A stretch of 64,000 nt of DNA from Pseudomonas sp. PSB18 (GTDB lineage: Bacteria > Pseudomonadota > Gammaproteobacteria > Pseudomonadales > Pseudomonadaceae). Position 1 is the stretch's first letter, and every line of letters starts with the position of its first letter. The notes under the pieces were generated by a model. That model saw only the letters and a list, made by a program, of their open reading frames with translations, ran no database searches and was not told where the DNA came from. The stretch covers positions 62,001-126,000 of the forward strand of contig NZ_NOIN01000010.1 in NCBI RefSeq assembly GCF_014596565.1, in the 5' to 3' direction. Below are positions 1 through 8,473 of this stretch, piece by piece. Both the position numbers and the translations under genes were made by a program.

Positions 1-420
1 GCCGATGGCCTCGGCGTGACGGCGGACCTCGGCTTGCAGCAGGAAGCGGTTTTCCACCAGATAATGGCCGTCGAGCACCTCGGCCACTTTGGTTTCCAGC
101 TCGTCTGGGCGGATATCGGTGAGGAAACCGAGGCTGCCGCGGTTGATCCCCAACACCGGAATGTTGTGCCGCGCCAGGGCCCGTGCGGCTCCCAGCAGGC
201 TGCCGTCGCCGCCGACCACGATAACCATGTCGCAGACCTCGCCGAGCATCTTGCGCGACGAGGTCTGCAGGCCATGGCCCGGCAGCACTTCGGCGATGGT
301 ATCTTCGAGGATCACATGCAGGTGCCGCTCCAGGAGAAAACGTTTGAGGCGGCGAACGGTGTCCAGGACCTGCGAACTGCCCAGGCGACCGATGATGCCG
401 ATATTACGAAATTGCTCCAT
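1..420 (-). CDS. nadK: NAD kinase, N-terminal part (cut by window edge)
   Basis: The first 140 residues of an ATP-NAD kinase, which phosphorylates NAD+ to NADP+ in the cytoplasm. The start is the ATG at 418-420. Visible motifs are the kinase signature GGDGS at residues 70-74 and the downstream stretch GINRGSLGFLTDI at about 91-103, both diagnostic of the family. The rest of the protein lies left of the window (family length about 296 residues). It is divergent from the DUF1853 gene with about 100 bp between them. The partial reading is open with no defects. Confidence 0.93.
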   Translation of the reverse strand, partial: MEQFRNIGIIGRLGSSQVLDTVRRLKRFLLERHLHVILEDTIAEVLPGHGLQTSSRKMLGEVCDMVIVVGGDGSLLGAARALARHNIPVLGINRGSLGFLTDIRPDELETKVAEVLDGHYLVENRFLLQAEVRRHAEAIG

Positions 421-523
421 GGGGCTCCTGCAAGGGTCTGCGGCGGGCGAAAAACCCGATTATGGGCGAAAGCGGCCCATAGACAAAATTCTTTAAGCCT
501 TCCCTACAGGCTATGCTCGCAAA

Positions 524-1489
524 ATGATCCTGTTTCCCGAATTGCTGGACCTGCCCCGCCGCTTGCGCCATCCCGAGGTGCGCGATCTTGCGTGGGTGAT
601 ACTCGCCCCGCCGATGCTCATCGACACGCCCTGGCCCCAACGTCATCCCCTGACCGGCAGCGACTGGGTGCAACACCCCCATCGGCTGGAACATTGGCTG
701 CAGCAGCTGGACCGCGACAGCTACCCGTTGCTGCACTGGCTGTCCCAGGGACGAACCCAGCGCCTGGGCCTCTATTACGAACGGTTATGGCAATTTGCTG
801 TGCAACATGCGCCGGGCATCGAACTGATCGCCGCGAACCTGCCGATCCGCCGCGAAGGCCAGACCCTGGGTGAACTCGACCTGCTGCTGCGCGACAAGGA
901 CGGCATCCATCACCTGGAACTGGCGATCAAGTTGTACCTCGGACCGCAACAGGGTGATGGCCGGGACCCTGCGCAATGGCTTGGCCCGGGCTGCCATGAC
1001 CGGCTCGACCGTAAACTGACCCATCTGCGGGAACACCAGCTACCGATCTCGGCACGCCCGGAGAGCCGTGAAGCCCTGGCGGCACTGGGCATTGAACCCT
1101 CGGGCCTCGAGCGGTTCCGCTCCGAACTCTGGCTGGGAGGCTACCTGCTCTATCCCTGGCCCGGACAGGCCGAACCGCCAAGTGGCGCGCACCCCAGACA
1201 CCTGCGGGGCAGCTGGCTGCGCCACCGGGACTGGCCGGCGTTCATCGCCCAGCGTCCGCCGGGTCGCTGGCAACCCCTGCCCCGCGCCGCCTGGCTGGCC
1301 CCGGCCCACTATCCAGCGGAGCAGACCTGGAGCACCGCTCAACTGGACGCCTGGCGAACGGCCCTGGACCCGATGGCGCCTGCACAGTTGATGGTGCGCC
1401 TGAATGAAAACGCCGGAGGTGAGTGGGAAGAGGCCGAGCGGGTGTTCCTGGTGGCGGATCCGTGGCCGGATGTGCCGGGCAATGGTTGA
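524..1489 (+). CDS. DUF1853 family protein
   Basis: A 321-residue soluble protein of the DUF1853 family, of unknown biochemical role. It starts at the ATG at 524 and reads LFPELLDLPRRLRHPEVRDL near the N terminus, as family members do. The central part contains GELDLLLRDKDGIHHLELAIK, a pattern reminiscent of the PD-(D/E)XK nuclease fold (D-x(n)-E-x-K); that resemblance is my inference. It lies divergent from nadK, a pairing I recall from other Pseudomonas genomes. A REP pair follows, and the next gene is convergent. Confidence 0.75.
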   Translation: MILFPELLDLPRRLRHPEVRDLAWVILAPPMLIDTPWPQRHPLTGSDWVQHPHRLEHWLQQLDRDSYPLLHWLSQGRTQRLGLYYERLWQFAVQHAPGIELIAANLPIRREGQTLGELDLLLRDKDGIHHLELAIKLYLGPQQGDGRDPAQWLGPGCHDRLDRKLTHLREHQLPISARPESREALAALGIEPSGLERFRSELWLGGYLLYPWPGQAEPPSGAHPRHLRGSWLRHRDWPAFIAQRPPGRWQPLPRAAWLAPAHYPAEQTWSTAQLDAWRTALDPMAPAQLMVRLNENAGGEWEEAERVFLVADPWPDVPGNG

Positions 1490-1514
1490 ATTCAGCGGTG
1501 CCTGAGCGGGCCCC

Positions 1515-1607
1515 ATCGCGAGCAGGCTCGCTCCCACAATGGATCTCCAGTGAACACAAATTTTGTGATTGCCCTGGATCCCCTGTGGGAGCGAGCCTGC
1601 TCGCGAT
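1515..1607. repeat. REP pair in inverted orientation (REPIN-like)
   Basis: Two copies of a REP core (ATCGCGAGCAGGCTCGCTCC type) face each other at 1515-1538 and 1584-1607, separated by about 45 bp. This paired arrangement is the mobile unit called a REPIN in fluorescens-group Pseudomonas. It sits between the convergent DUF1853 and arsB genes, where it could also act as a transcript-end hairpin. Confidence 0.85.
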
Positions 1608-1621
1608 AGCGTCGCTACGGT

Positions 1622-2905
1622 CTAGAACGACAAGCGCAACGCCAACGCAGCCAACGTCACCAGCAACACCGGCACCGTCAACACCACCCCGACCTTGAAG
1701 TAATAGCCCCAGCCAATCCGGATATCCTTGCGCGCCAGCACATGCAGCCATAGCAGCGTTGCCAAGCTACCGATCGGCGTGATCTTCGGCCCCAGGTCGC
1801 TGCCGATGACATTGGCGTAGACCATCGCCTCCTTCACGGCACCGGTGGCATGGCTGGCGTCAATGGATAACGCACCGACCAGCACCGTTGGCAGGTTGTT
1901 CATGACCGACGAGAGCAACGCCGTCAACACCCCAGTGCCCATGGCCGCGCCCCACACGCCGTAACCGGCGAACACGTCGAGCCAGCGGGCCAGGGAGTCG
2001 GTCAGTCCGGCATTGCGCAAGCCGTAAACCACCAGGTACATCCCCAGGGAAAAGATCACGATCTGCCACGGCGCTTCCTTCATGGCTTTGCGGGTGGAGA
2101 TCTTGTGACCGCGAGCGGCGACGGCCAGCAGCAACGCGGCGCAGACGGCCGAAATGGCACTGATGGGAATGCCCAGGGGCTCCAGGGCAAAGCACCCCAG
2201 CAACAGAATCACCAACACGACCCAGCCGGCATAGAACGTGGCGGTGTCGTGGATGGCACTTGCTGGATCGTCCAGTTGATGCGGGTCGTAGTCCCGCGGG
2301 ATATCGCCGCGGAAAAACCACATCAGGATCGCCAGGCTGGCCGCCACGGCCACCAGGTTCACCGGCACCATCACCGCCGCGTAGCGGTTGAAGCCGATGC
2401 CGAAGAAGTCCGCCGAGACGATATTCACCAGGTTCGACACCACCAGCGGCAGGCTCGCGGTGTCGGCTATAAAGCCAGCTCCCATCACGAAAGCCAGAGT
2501 CGCCGCCGGGGAAAACCGTAGGGCCAGCAGCATGGAAATCACGATAGGCGTGAGAATCAGCGCCGCGCCGTCGTTGGCGAACAACGCCGACACCAGGGCA
2601 CCGAGCAGCACCATGTACGCGAACAGCTTGCGTCCACTGCCCCGCCCCCATCGAGCCACGTGCAGCGCCGCCCAGGCGAAGAACCCCGCCTCGTCCAGCA
2701 GCAGGCTGATGATGATCAGCGCGACGAAGGTGCCGGTGGCATTCCAGATGATCTGCCACACCAGCGGGATGTCAGAGATCTGCACCACCCCGCTCAACAA
2801 CGCCAGCAGCGCGCCGAACGTCGCGCTCCAGCCGACGCCAAGCCCTTTGGGCTGCCAGATCACCAGGGTAATGGTCAGCAGGAAAATCAATGACGCGACT
2901 AGCAT
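1622..2905 (-). CDS. arsB: Arsenite efflux permease ArsB (ArsB/NhaD-type)
   Basis: A 427-residue polytopic inner-membrane protein that exports arsenite/antimonite using the proton gradient. It begins MLVASLIFLLTITLVIWQPK and carries the ArsB landmark FANDGAALILTPIV at about residues 108-121, with hydrophobic segments along its whole length (about 12 expected, as in the family). It starts 37 bp after the arsR stop on the same strand, so arsR-arsB is very probably one transcript. No arsC arsenate reductase or arsA ATPase is nearby, so this unit alone would handle arsenite rather than arsenate. Confidence 0.88.
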   Translation of the reverse strand: MLVASLIFLLTITLVIWQPKGLGVGWSATFGALLALLSGVVQISDIPLVWQIIWNATGTFVALIIISLLLDEAGFFAWAALHVARWGRGSGRKLFAYMVLLGALVSALFANDGAALILTPIVISMLLALRFSPAATLAFVMGAGFIADTASLPLVVSNLVNIVSADFFGIGFNRYAAVMVPVNLVAVAASLAILMWFFRGDIPRDYDPHQLDDPASAIHDTATFYAGWVVLVILLLGCFALEPLGIPISAISAVCAALLLAVAARGHKISTRKAMKEAPWQIVIFSLGMYLVVYGLRNAGLTDSLARWLDVFAGYGVWGAAMGTGVLTALLSSVMNNLPTVLVGALSIDASHATGAVKEAMVYANVIGSDLGPKITPIGSLATLLWLHVLARKDIRIGWGYYFKVGVVLTVPVLLVTLAALALRLSF

Positions 2906-2942
2906 GCGCTACAGCCTTGGAAAGAGAGATTGATAAGAAGCG

Positions 2943-3293
2943 TCAGCAGCAACGCGCCACCGGACGATCGGCCATCACCGCCAGGCGCTCGACATCCGCC
3001 GCCAGCCAGGCCGCATTAGCCGCCAACGCCTGCTCCAGCAAGGTGCTGATCCAGGCGGGCAATTGTGGATGCAGACGGTAGTAGACCCACTGCCCCTGCC
3101 GTCGGTCACTGAGCAAGTCGGCATGACGCAACTGCGCCAGGTGCCGGGAGATTTTCGGCTGGCTCAGGTCCAGCGCGGCGGTGAGCTCACAGACACACAA
3201 CTCCCCCTCGCGAGCCAGCAGCAACGCAATGCGCGTACGGGTGTCATCGGCCAGTGCCTTGAAAACCTCGACGGGATTGTGGGGATTGGACAT
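2943..3293 (-). CDS. arsR: ArsR/SmtB-family metalloid-responsive repressor
   Basis: A 116-residue winged-helix repressor. The start MSNPHNPVEVFKALADDTRT (ATG at 3291-3293) fits the family; an upstream extension reads into non-homologous sequence and was dropped. The metalloid site ELCVCEL of type-I ArsR proteins is present in the DNA-binding helix region, followed by the recognition helix LSQPKISRHLAQLR. The C terminus ends in a Cys pair, which could provide a third ligand (inference). As(III) binding should release DNA and derepress arsRB. The operator is probably the AT-rich stretch about 30 bp upstream. Confidence 0.9.
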   Translation of the reverse strand: MSNPHNPVEVFKALADDTRTRIALLLAREGELCVCELTAALDLSQPKISRHLAQLRHADLLSDRRQGQWVYYRLHPQLPAWISTLLEQALAANAAWLAADVERLAVMADRPVARCC

Positions 3294-3322
3294 GACGGAA
3301 AAAAGTCTGGGGAAGCGAAGGA

Positions 3323-3348
3323 CGAATATATGGAAATGCGAATATTCA
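3323..3348 (-). promoter_or_regulatory. Candidate ArsR operator upstream of arsR
   Basis: An AT-rich island in GC-rich DNA, 30 bp upstream of the arsR start. The heptamer CGAATAT occurs twice (3323-3329 and 3339-3345), and the second copy lies in a self-complementary GAATATTC. ArsR repressors bind AT-rich dyads overlapping their own promoter, so this is the likely site. The assignment is inferred from position and composition. Confidence 0.4.
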
Positions 3349-3380
3349 GTAAAGCGGCGATTGGTGTTGGAAGCCCCCCC

Positions 3381-3410
3381 TGTGGCGAAGAGATAAATCC
3401 CCTCGCCACA
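3381..3410. repeat. Short palindromic repeat, family B (TGTGGCGAGGGGAT type)
   Basis: An imperfect hairpin with arms 3381-3394 and 3397-3410 (TGTGGCGAagAGAT / ATCCCCTCGCCACA). The same arm recurs at 26785-26918, 34336-34365 and as a half copy at 20333-20347, so it is a dispersed repeat. It sits between the flavin reductase stop and the arsR promoter. Confidence 0.7.
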
Positions 3411-3439
3411 AGTGTTTGTCTGCCTGAGTGCCGGGGACA

Positions 3440-3997
3440 TCAAACCTTTTTATGCTGCTCCACCCACTGACCATAGGCATTGATGAATTTCTGCAGGAAC
3501 GGCTTCACCGACTCCGACACATGCCCTGCCTCGTCGAACGCCGTGCCGGCATTGCTCAGGTAGCCTTCCGGTTGTTGCATGCACGGCACGTCGAGGAACA
3601 CCAGGGACTGACGCAAATGATGGTTGGCGCCAAAACCGCCGATGGCACCCGGCGAGGCGCTGATCACTGCGCCCGGCTTGCCGCTCAGGCAGCTCTGGCC
3701 GTAGGGGCGCGAACCGACGTCGATGGCGTTCTTCAACGGTGCCGGCACGGAACGGTTGTACTCCGGAGTGACGAACAACAAGGCGTCGGCGGCGCCTACC
3801 CGCTGGCGGAAGGTGCTGTAGGCAGCGGGAGGCGAGACATCAATGTCTTCGTTGTAGAGCGGCAAGTCGCCTATCTCGACGATCTCCAGCTTCAGGTTGG
3901 CCGGCGCCAGGTCCGCCAGCGCCAGTGCCAACTTGCGATTGATCGACGCCTTGCGCAGGCTTCCCACTAAAACGGCCACTGTATAGACATTACTCAT
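3440..3997 (-). CDS. NAD(P)H-dependent FMN reductase (ChrR/YieF-like)
   Basis: A 185-residue flavodoxin-fold protein. The phosphate-binding loop GSLRKASINRKLA lies at about residues 12-24, and the flavin-contacting TPEYNRSVPAPLKNAID at about 77-93; both are characteristic of NADPH-dependent FMN/quinone or chromate reductases. It lies upstream of arsR-arsB on the same strand, with about 150 bp including a repeat between, so co-transcription is possible but not certain. It is shorter than true ArsH (about 230-240 residues), so I do not call it arsH. Likely role: two-electron reduction of quinones or metal oxyanions in oxidative stress. Confidence 0.8.
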   Translation of the reverse strand: MSNVYTVAVLVGSLRKASINRKLALALADLAPANLKLEIVEIGDLPLYNEDIDVSPPAAYSTFRQRVGAADALLFVTPEYNRSVPAPLKNAIDVGSRPYGQSCLSGKPGAVISASPGAIGGFGANHHLRQSLVFLDVPCMQQPEGYLSNAGTAFDEAGHVSESVKPFLQKFINAYGQWVEQHKKV

Positions 3998-4178
3998 TGG
4001 AGGTTCTCGCTAGGGATCAAAGGGACTCTACTTATAGATGATCGGGCGGATTATTGGACCAGCGGAAAGCCGAAAACCTGCCGCCTGGACTATTTTTTTC
4101 TTGTAGGAAAACTTCCCGCGCGTGGGCAGGGTCTACAGAACCGTAAATCGAGTGATCTATTTCCAGAGGTTCTAAGCA

Positions 4179-4412
4179 ATGGCAGCAGTACTTGTCGGAC
4201 AATTTCATGCGCGGGACGCCGAAGGTCGCGTCTATTCGGTGCATGAGTTTCAGGAATCGACCCCGTCGCCGGACGGAAACGGCAAGGAGCCTGTCACCAC
4301 TTACAAACTGGCCATCGGTGATCGCGTCAGCAAGCTCGATGAAGAAAGGTTTCTGCTGGTGCAGTCCGGTATTGAATTGGTGCGCGAACCCGAAACACAA
4401 ATAGCTTTATGA
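4179..4412 (+). CDS. Small conserved-looking protein of unknown function
   Basis: A 77-residue soluble, acidic protein starting MAAVLVGQFHARDAEGRVYS at the ATG at 4179, with AGAGG upstream as ribosome-binding site. I see no signal peptide, membrane segment or cysteine. Alternating short hydrophobic and charged stretches suggest a small beta-rich fold. It stands alone between the divergent flavin reductase and the co-oriented LysR gene, which starts 78 bp later. Codon use matches its neighbours, supporting a real gene. No function can be proposed. Confidence 0.65.
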   Translation: MAAVLVGQFHARDAEGRVYSVHEFQESTPSPDGNGKEPVTTYKLAIGDRVSKLDEERFLLVQSGIELVREPETQIAL

Positions 4413-4490
4413 CATAAGCAGAAGTCATGCCCGGACTTGGGTTAGGATTCAGCCATTGAATGGCTCCCCCGCCGCACATGGACTTCTTGC

Positions 4491-5384
4491 ATGCGACTAC
4501 GCCACATCGAAGTGATCCAGGCGCTGCTGCAGACCGGCCACCTGGGCACGGCGGCCGAATGGCTGCAACTGCCGGTCGCTGAAGTCGAGTCGACCCTGCG
4601 CGATGCCGAAGCTCAACTGGGCTTCATGTTGTTCGCCAGCGTGCGCGGACGCTTGCAGGCCACTCGGGAAGCCCTTGAACTGCGCGACGGCATTACCGGC
4701 GTGTACGACGCCCTTGAGCCGGTGCAGCGCTTGGCCAGCAGTTTGAAACACTACCAGGCGCCGCCCCTGCGGATCATCTGCACCCCGCCACTGGCCCAGC
4801 AATTATTGCCCCGCAGCATGGCTGCCCTGCGCCGCCGCTACCCGGATGCGCCCTGCACGCTGCTGAGCCAACCGACCCGCGAGGTCGTCCGCAGCCTGCT
4901 GCTGCGCGACAGCGACCTGGGTCTGAGCCTGCACGACCCCGAGCACCCCGACATCCATTGCCAGATGATCGCCCAGGGCAAACTACAATTGCTGGCCCCT
5001 CACGGCTGGCTGCAGCCACGGCAAAAATACATTTCGCTTCAGGATCTGGCGGGGCAATCGCTGGTAGGGCTCGATGGGCAGGACCCACTGAGCCCCGCGT
5101 TCGACAATAAACTCGGAGCGCTGCGCCCGGCACCGGTGATCCAGATCCGCGTCCAGACCCACCAGATGATGCGCGCCATGGTCGAGGCCGGCGAAGGCCT
5201 GGCCATCGTCGATCCCTTTACCGCCTCGGGCGCCAAGGATGGCGGGTTGGACATATGCCCGGTGTCGCCCGCCATTCCCATCTGCCTCTACGCCCTGCGC
5301 CTGACCGGCGCGCCCGCGTCACCCACGATTCAATCGCTGCTGGAGCTGGTTACGGAACAAGCCGAGGCGTTGCTGAACCATTAA
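4491..5384 (+). CDS. LysR-family transcriptional regulator
   Basis: A 297-residue LysR-type regulator. The N-terminal helix-turn-helix spans about residues 1-60 (MRLRHIEVIQALLQTGHLG ... ATREALEL), followed by a periplasmic-binding-protein-like effector domain from about residue 90. The HTH is somewhat divergent (AAEWLQLPVAEVESTL in place of the usual AA..L..SQPAVS), but spacing and length are normal. The 3' end overlaps the convergent GNAT gene by 35 bp. There is no divergent target gene, so its regulon is not apparent. Confidence 0.85.
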   Translation: MRLRHIEVIQALLQTGHLGTAAEWLQLPVAEVESTLRDAEAQLGFMLFASVRGRLQATREALELRDGITGVYDALEPVQRLASSLKHYQAPPLRIICTPPLAQQLLPRSMAALRRRYPDAPCTLLSQPTREVVRSLLLRDSDLGLSLHDPEHPDIHCQMIAQGKLQLLAPHGWLQPRQKYISLQDLAGQSLVGLDGQDPLSPAFDNKLGALRPAPVIQIRVQTHQMMRAMVEAGEGLAIVDPFTASGAKDGGLDICPVSPAIPICLYALRLTGAPASPTIQSLLELVTEQAEALLNH

Positions 5385-5964
5385 CCGACATACCCAGCGG
5401 ATCGTCGAACAACCGGTACCAGAACAACGCCACTTCGGCGGTATGCCGGTCAATGCCGCGATAGCGCAGCTGATCGATCCCGCCGAGCACATAACCGCAG
5501 CGCTCGTAGAGCCGACAGGCCCCCAGGTTGTTGTTCTGGGTTTCCAGCATGATCCCCGGCAGTTTTTTCTTGCGGCTCCAGAATTGCGCCACGTCGAGCA
5601 AGGCCTTGGCCACTCCATGACGCCGGGCCGGGGCATGCACCGCCAGTTCGTCGATGTGGGCAAAGCCGTTCCAGTTGGTGCTGATCACCAGATGCCCCAC
5701 CGGCTGGTCGTCCAGGTAGGCCATGAAGATTTCGCTGTCCGGCGCGTCGTGGAAGCTGCTGAACTCTTCCGGGTCGATGCCATAGCACTTTCGATAGGGA
5801 ACAATGGGCGTGACTGGCCATTGGCTCACGGGACGACCGATCTGCGCCGTGCCATAGGCGCTGACTTCGAAACTGAAATCACTGCCCCATATGTACGCAG
5901 CGAAGCCGTCATCGACGACCCGCACCGACAGGCCGGGGTGTTTGGGATTCATGACCGATTGCAT
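5350..5964 (-). CDS. GNAT-family N-acetyltransferase
   Basis: A roughly 204-residue acetyltransferase that transfers acetyl from acetyl-CoA to an unknown amine. Motif A is visible as IDELAVHAPARRHGVAKALL, with the R-x-x-G-x-A CoA pyrophosphate loop, followed by motif B ETQNNNLGACRLYERCGY. This layout resembles streptothricin-type acetyltransferases, but substrate specificity cannot be inferred. The start is uncertain: ATGs lie at 5982, 5964 and 5952, none with a well-placed Shine-Dalgarno; the middle one was chosen. Its tail overlaps the convergent LysR gene by 35 bp. Confidence 0.8.
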   Translation of the reverse strand: MQSVMNPKHPGLSVRVVDDGFAAYIWGSDFSFEVSAYGTAQIGRPVSQWPVTPIVPYRKCYGIDPEEFSSFHDAPDSEIFMAYLDDQPVGHLVISTNWNGFAHIDELAVHAPARRHGVAKALLDVAQFWSRKKKLPGIMLETQNNNLGACRLYERCGYVLGGIDQLRYRGIDRHTAEVALFWYRLFDDPLGMSVNGSATPRLVP

Positions 5965-6159
5965 ACTGGGAAAGGTCCTCATTCCTTGAGCCAACCAACG
6001 GCACGTTGCAATCCATTGCCCTTGCCTCTCGAAACTGTGTACATCAAGCGGCTACCCATGGACTGCCGTTACCTCAGGTTAGAAGGTACTGGCGATTGTG
6101 GCGAGAAATGAACAATAAACAATGACACTACTACTCCCACAGGGATTCACATCAATTCC

Positions 6160-6912
6160 TCACTGACCGGCTTCAGCCAACTGAGTCCACAGTGCCGGGG
6201 CGCCGGCGGACTTGGCGATGGCTTCCAGGCGTGCGGCATGTTCGACCAGGTCGGTTTCGCTGGCACGGATGATCCGGGCGGGCCGACGGTCGGCGGGCAA
6301 ACGCCGAATTTCGCTGGCCTGGGCGCCCGAGCCTTCGCCGGTCCCATTGCCGTCCGACGCGTTGCCGGCCAGGGACAGGCTGGTCTGGCCACCGGTCATC
6401 GTCAGGTAGACGTCGGCAAGAATCTCGGAGTCGAGCAAGGCGCCGTGCAGTTCACGGCCGGAGTTGTCGACACCATAGCGCTTGCACAAGGCGTCGAGGC
6501 TGTTGCGCTGTCCCGGATGCCGCTCGCGGGCCATCATCAGGGTGTCGAGGATCGTGCAATGCCGGGTGATGTCGGCCCGGTCGTGCTGGCCCATCAAGGC
6601 GAATTCGTTGTTGATGAAGCCAACGTCGAACGCCGCGTTATGAATGATCAGTTGCGCACCCTGGATGAACTCGAAAAATTCATCGGCCACTTCGGCGAAA
6701 CGCGGCTTGCCCACCAGGAATTCGTTGGTGATGCCGTGGACGCCGATGGCGCCCTCGTCACTTTCGCGGTCCGGTTGCAGGTAGACATGGAAATGGCGAC
6801 CGGTCAGCCGCCGACCGATCAGCTCGACACAGCCGATCTCGATAATCCGGTGACCATCGGTCACCGGCATGCCGGTGGTTTCGGTATCCAGTACAACAGA
6901 TCTGTTGGCCAT
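6160..6912 (-). CDS. dnaQ: DNA polymerase III epsilon subunit (3'-5' proofreading exonuclease)
   Basis: A 250-residue DEDDh exonuclease, the proofreading subunit of the replicative polymerase. Catalytic residues are visible: D9 and E11 in LDTETTG, the Exo II region around HNAAFDVGFINNEF, and H156 and D161 in LHGALLD. A beta-clamp-binding motif QTSLSL at 176-181 corresponds to QMSLPL of E. coli. The C-terminal tail after about 185 should contact the alpha subunit. Unlike E. coli, where dnaQ and rnhA diverge, here both lie on the minus strand with rnhA upstream and a REPIN between. Confidence 0.96.
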   Translation of the reverse strand: MANRSVVLDTETTGMPVTDGHRIIEIGCVELIGRRLTGRHFHVYLQPDRESDEGAIGVHGITNEFLVGKPRFAEVADEFFEFIQGAQLIIHNAAFDVGFINNEFALMGQHDRADITRHCTILDTLMMARERHPGQRNSLDALCKRYGVDNSGRELHGALLDSEILADVYLTMTGGQTSLSLAGNASDGNGTGEGSGAQASEIRRLPADRRPARIIRASETDLVEHAARLEAIAKSAGAPALWTQLAEAGQ

Positions 6913-6990
6913 CAGTGTTCAGCTCTCAACGGGCGTGCTTGCAAAAGCGGGGATGGTAACACGCCCGAGGAGAACTGCCGCAGTCAGACC

Positions 6991-7076
6991 TGTGGGAGCA
7001 AGGCTTGCCCGCGATGCAGTCGATGCGGTCTTTGAAATAGAGGCGTCTGTTTCGCGAGCAAGCTTTGCTCCCACAG
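6991..7076. repeat. REP pair in inverted orientation (REPIN-like)
   Basis: REP cores at 6991-7016 and 7052-7076 face each other in the 196-bp gap between rnhA and dnaQ. The arms carry variant bases (AAGGCTTGCCCGCGAT; CGCGAGCAAGCTTTGC) relative to the commonest version in the window. A stem-loop here may uncouple dnaQ from rnhA transcription. Confidence 0.8.
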
Positions 7077-7108
7077 AGCCCCCCACCACAGAGCGCTTCG
7101 CTGAAGCA

Positions 7109-7561
7109 TCAGGCCTGCTTGTAACCCCGCACCTCATCTACCCCACGGTTGGCCAACTGGTCGGCCCGTTCGTTGCCGTGGTGGCCGATGTGTCCGCGTA
7201 CCCACTTCCAGGTCACGTTATGGCGACTGACCTGCTCGTCCAGCAGCTTCCAGAGGTCGGCATTCTTCACCGGTTCCTTCGCGGCCGTCTTCCAACCGCG
7301 CTTCTTCCAGTTGGCCATCCACTCGTTGATGCCTTTCATCACATACTGCGAGTCGGTCACCAGCAGTACGTCGCAGGGGCGCTTGAGCTCTTCCAGGCCG
7401 CGGATGGCGCCCATCAGCTCCATGCGGTTGTTGGTGGTATTGGCTTCGCCCCCCCAGAGCTCTTTTTCCACGCCCTTGCAGACCAACAGCGCGCCCCAGC
7501 CGCCCGGACCGGGATTGCCCTTGCAGGCGCCGTCAGTGAAGAGTTCTACGCTATCGCTCAT
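7109..7561 (-). CDS. rnhA: Ribonuclease HI
   Basis: A 150-residue RNase HI that degrades the RNA strand of RNA-DNA hybrids such as R-loops and Okazaki primers. The catalytic set is intact: D10 (FTDGACKGNPGPGG), E48 (NNRMELMGAIRG), D70 (VTDSQYV) and D134 (NERADQLAN), with the mobile His in RGHIGHHGN. I chose the ATG at 7559-7561 (MSDSVELFTDG) over one two codons upstream because it places the active site at the usual positions. It sits between the methyltransferase gene and dnaQ, as in P. aeruginosa. Confidence 0.95.
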   Translation of the reverse strand: MSDSVELFTDGACKGNPGPGGWGALLVCKGVEKELWGGEANTTNNRMELMGAIRGLEELKRPCDVLLVTDSQYVMKGINEWMANWKKRGWKTAAKEPVKNADLWKLLDEQVSRHNVTWKWVRGHIGHHGNERADQLANRGVDEVRGYKQA

Positions 7562-7649
7562 GCCCATCCATCCAGAAAAAATGCAAAGGCCTGCTCGTCG
7601 GGACCGCCAACCTCCAGGTTGACAGTGCCGGGCAGGCCATCAGAAACGG

Positions 7650-8408
7650 TTATGGCTCGATATGGCGACGATTGACCTTGGCCATCGGCAAGGGAATCAG
7701 CTTGCCCATCGGCTCGCGTCGCACCTGGCGCACCGGGCGCAGCCCGACTGCGATCTTGCGCGCCACCAGCAGATAGAAGCCGCCACCGGACAGTTGCCAG
7801 TCGCCGGCCTTGCGTTCCCACCCGGCCAGGCGGGCTTGCCACTTGGGCGACGCAAGCGGCGGACGATAGCACCCGAAGCGGCGTTTCTCCAGCGCGAAGC
7901 CCAGCAGGTTGAGCCAGTCGCCCACTCTCGATGCCGAGATGCAACGGGCCTGGCGCAAGGCGTCATGGGCGAAGACATGGCGCAGTCCCCAACTGCTCCA
8001 GGGGTTGAGGCCGATGATCAACAGATGCCCACCCGGACGCACGCTGCTGGCGGCTTCACGCAGCAGGCCGTGGGGGGACAGGCAGAAATCCAGGCCGTGC
8101 TGCATCACCACCACATCGGCGGCGTGCTCGCTCAACGGCCAGGCCTGCTCCTCGCAGACGATCTCCACCCCGGGCAGTGGCGCGCCCAGGCGCACGTTGC
8201 GCTGGACCTGGGGTGCCGACGGCGGCGTCTGCGCCGACGGGCCGTAATGCACCAGGTAACCACCGAAAAAACGACCCAGCTCGTCTTCGAGCATGCGCCG
8301 TTCCTCTTCCAGCAAAAATTGCCCGACGGGGCCGGACAGCCATTCACGGGCTGCGCTGATCAATGCCAGCCAGTCGGGATCAGCCTGAGCGAACGCTTCG
8401 TCAGTCAT
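7650..8408 (-). CDS. Class I SAM-dependent methyltransferase
   Basis: A 252-residue putative methyltransferase. The N-terminal half looks helical; around residues 85-130 there is a degenerate SAM-binding region (VVMQHGLDFCLSPHGLLREA, then RPGGHLLIIGLNPWS), typical of the proteobacterial methyltransferases encoded between gloB and rnhA. The start is the ATG at 8406-8408, with GGAGA five bases upstream. The substrate is unknown. It is divergent from gloB (66 bp apart), so a shared promoter region is likely. Confidence 0.8.
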   Translation of the reverse strand: MTDEAFAQADPDWLALISAAREWLSGPVGQFLLEEERRMLEDELGRFFGGYLVHYGPSAQTPPSAPQVQRNVRLGAPLPGVEIVCEEQAWPLSEHAADVVVMQHGLDFCLSPHGLLREAASSVRPGGHLLIIGLNPWSSWGLRHVFAHDALRQARCISASRVGDWLNLLGFALEKRRFGCYRPPLASPKWQARLAGWERKAGDWQLSGGGFYLLVARKIAVGLRPVRQVRREPMGKLIPLPMAKVNRRHIEP

Positions 8409-8473
8409 TGCATTCTCCAACGCGTCAGGAAGTTCTAAGATGCGCCTTTGTTTTCCGCTTGGCGAATTCCGCG

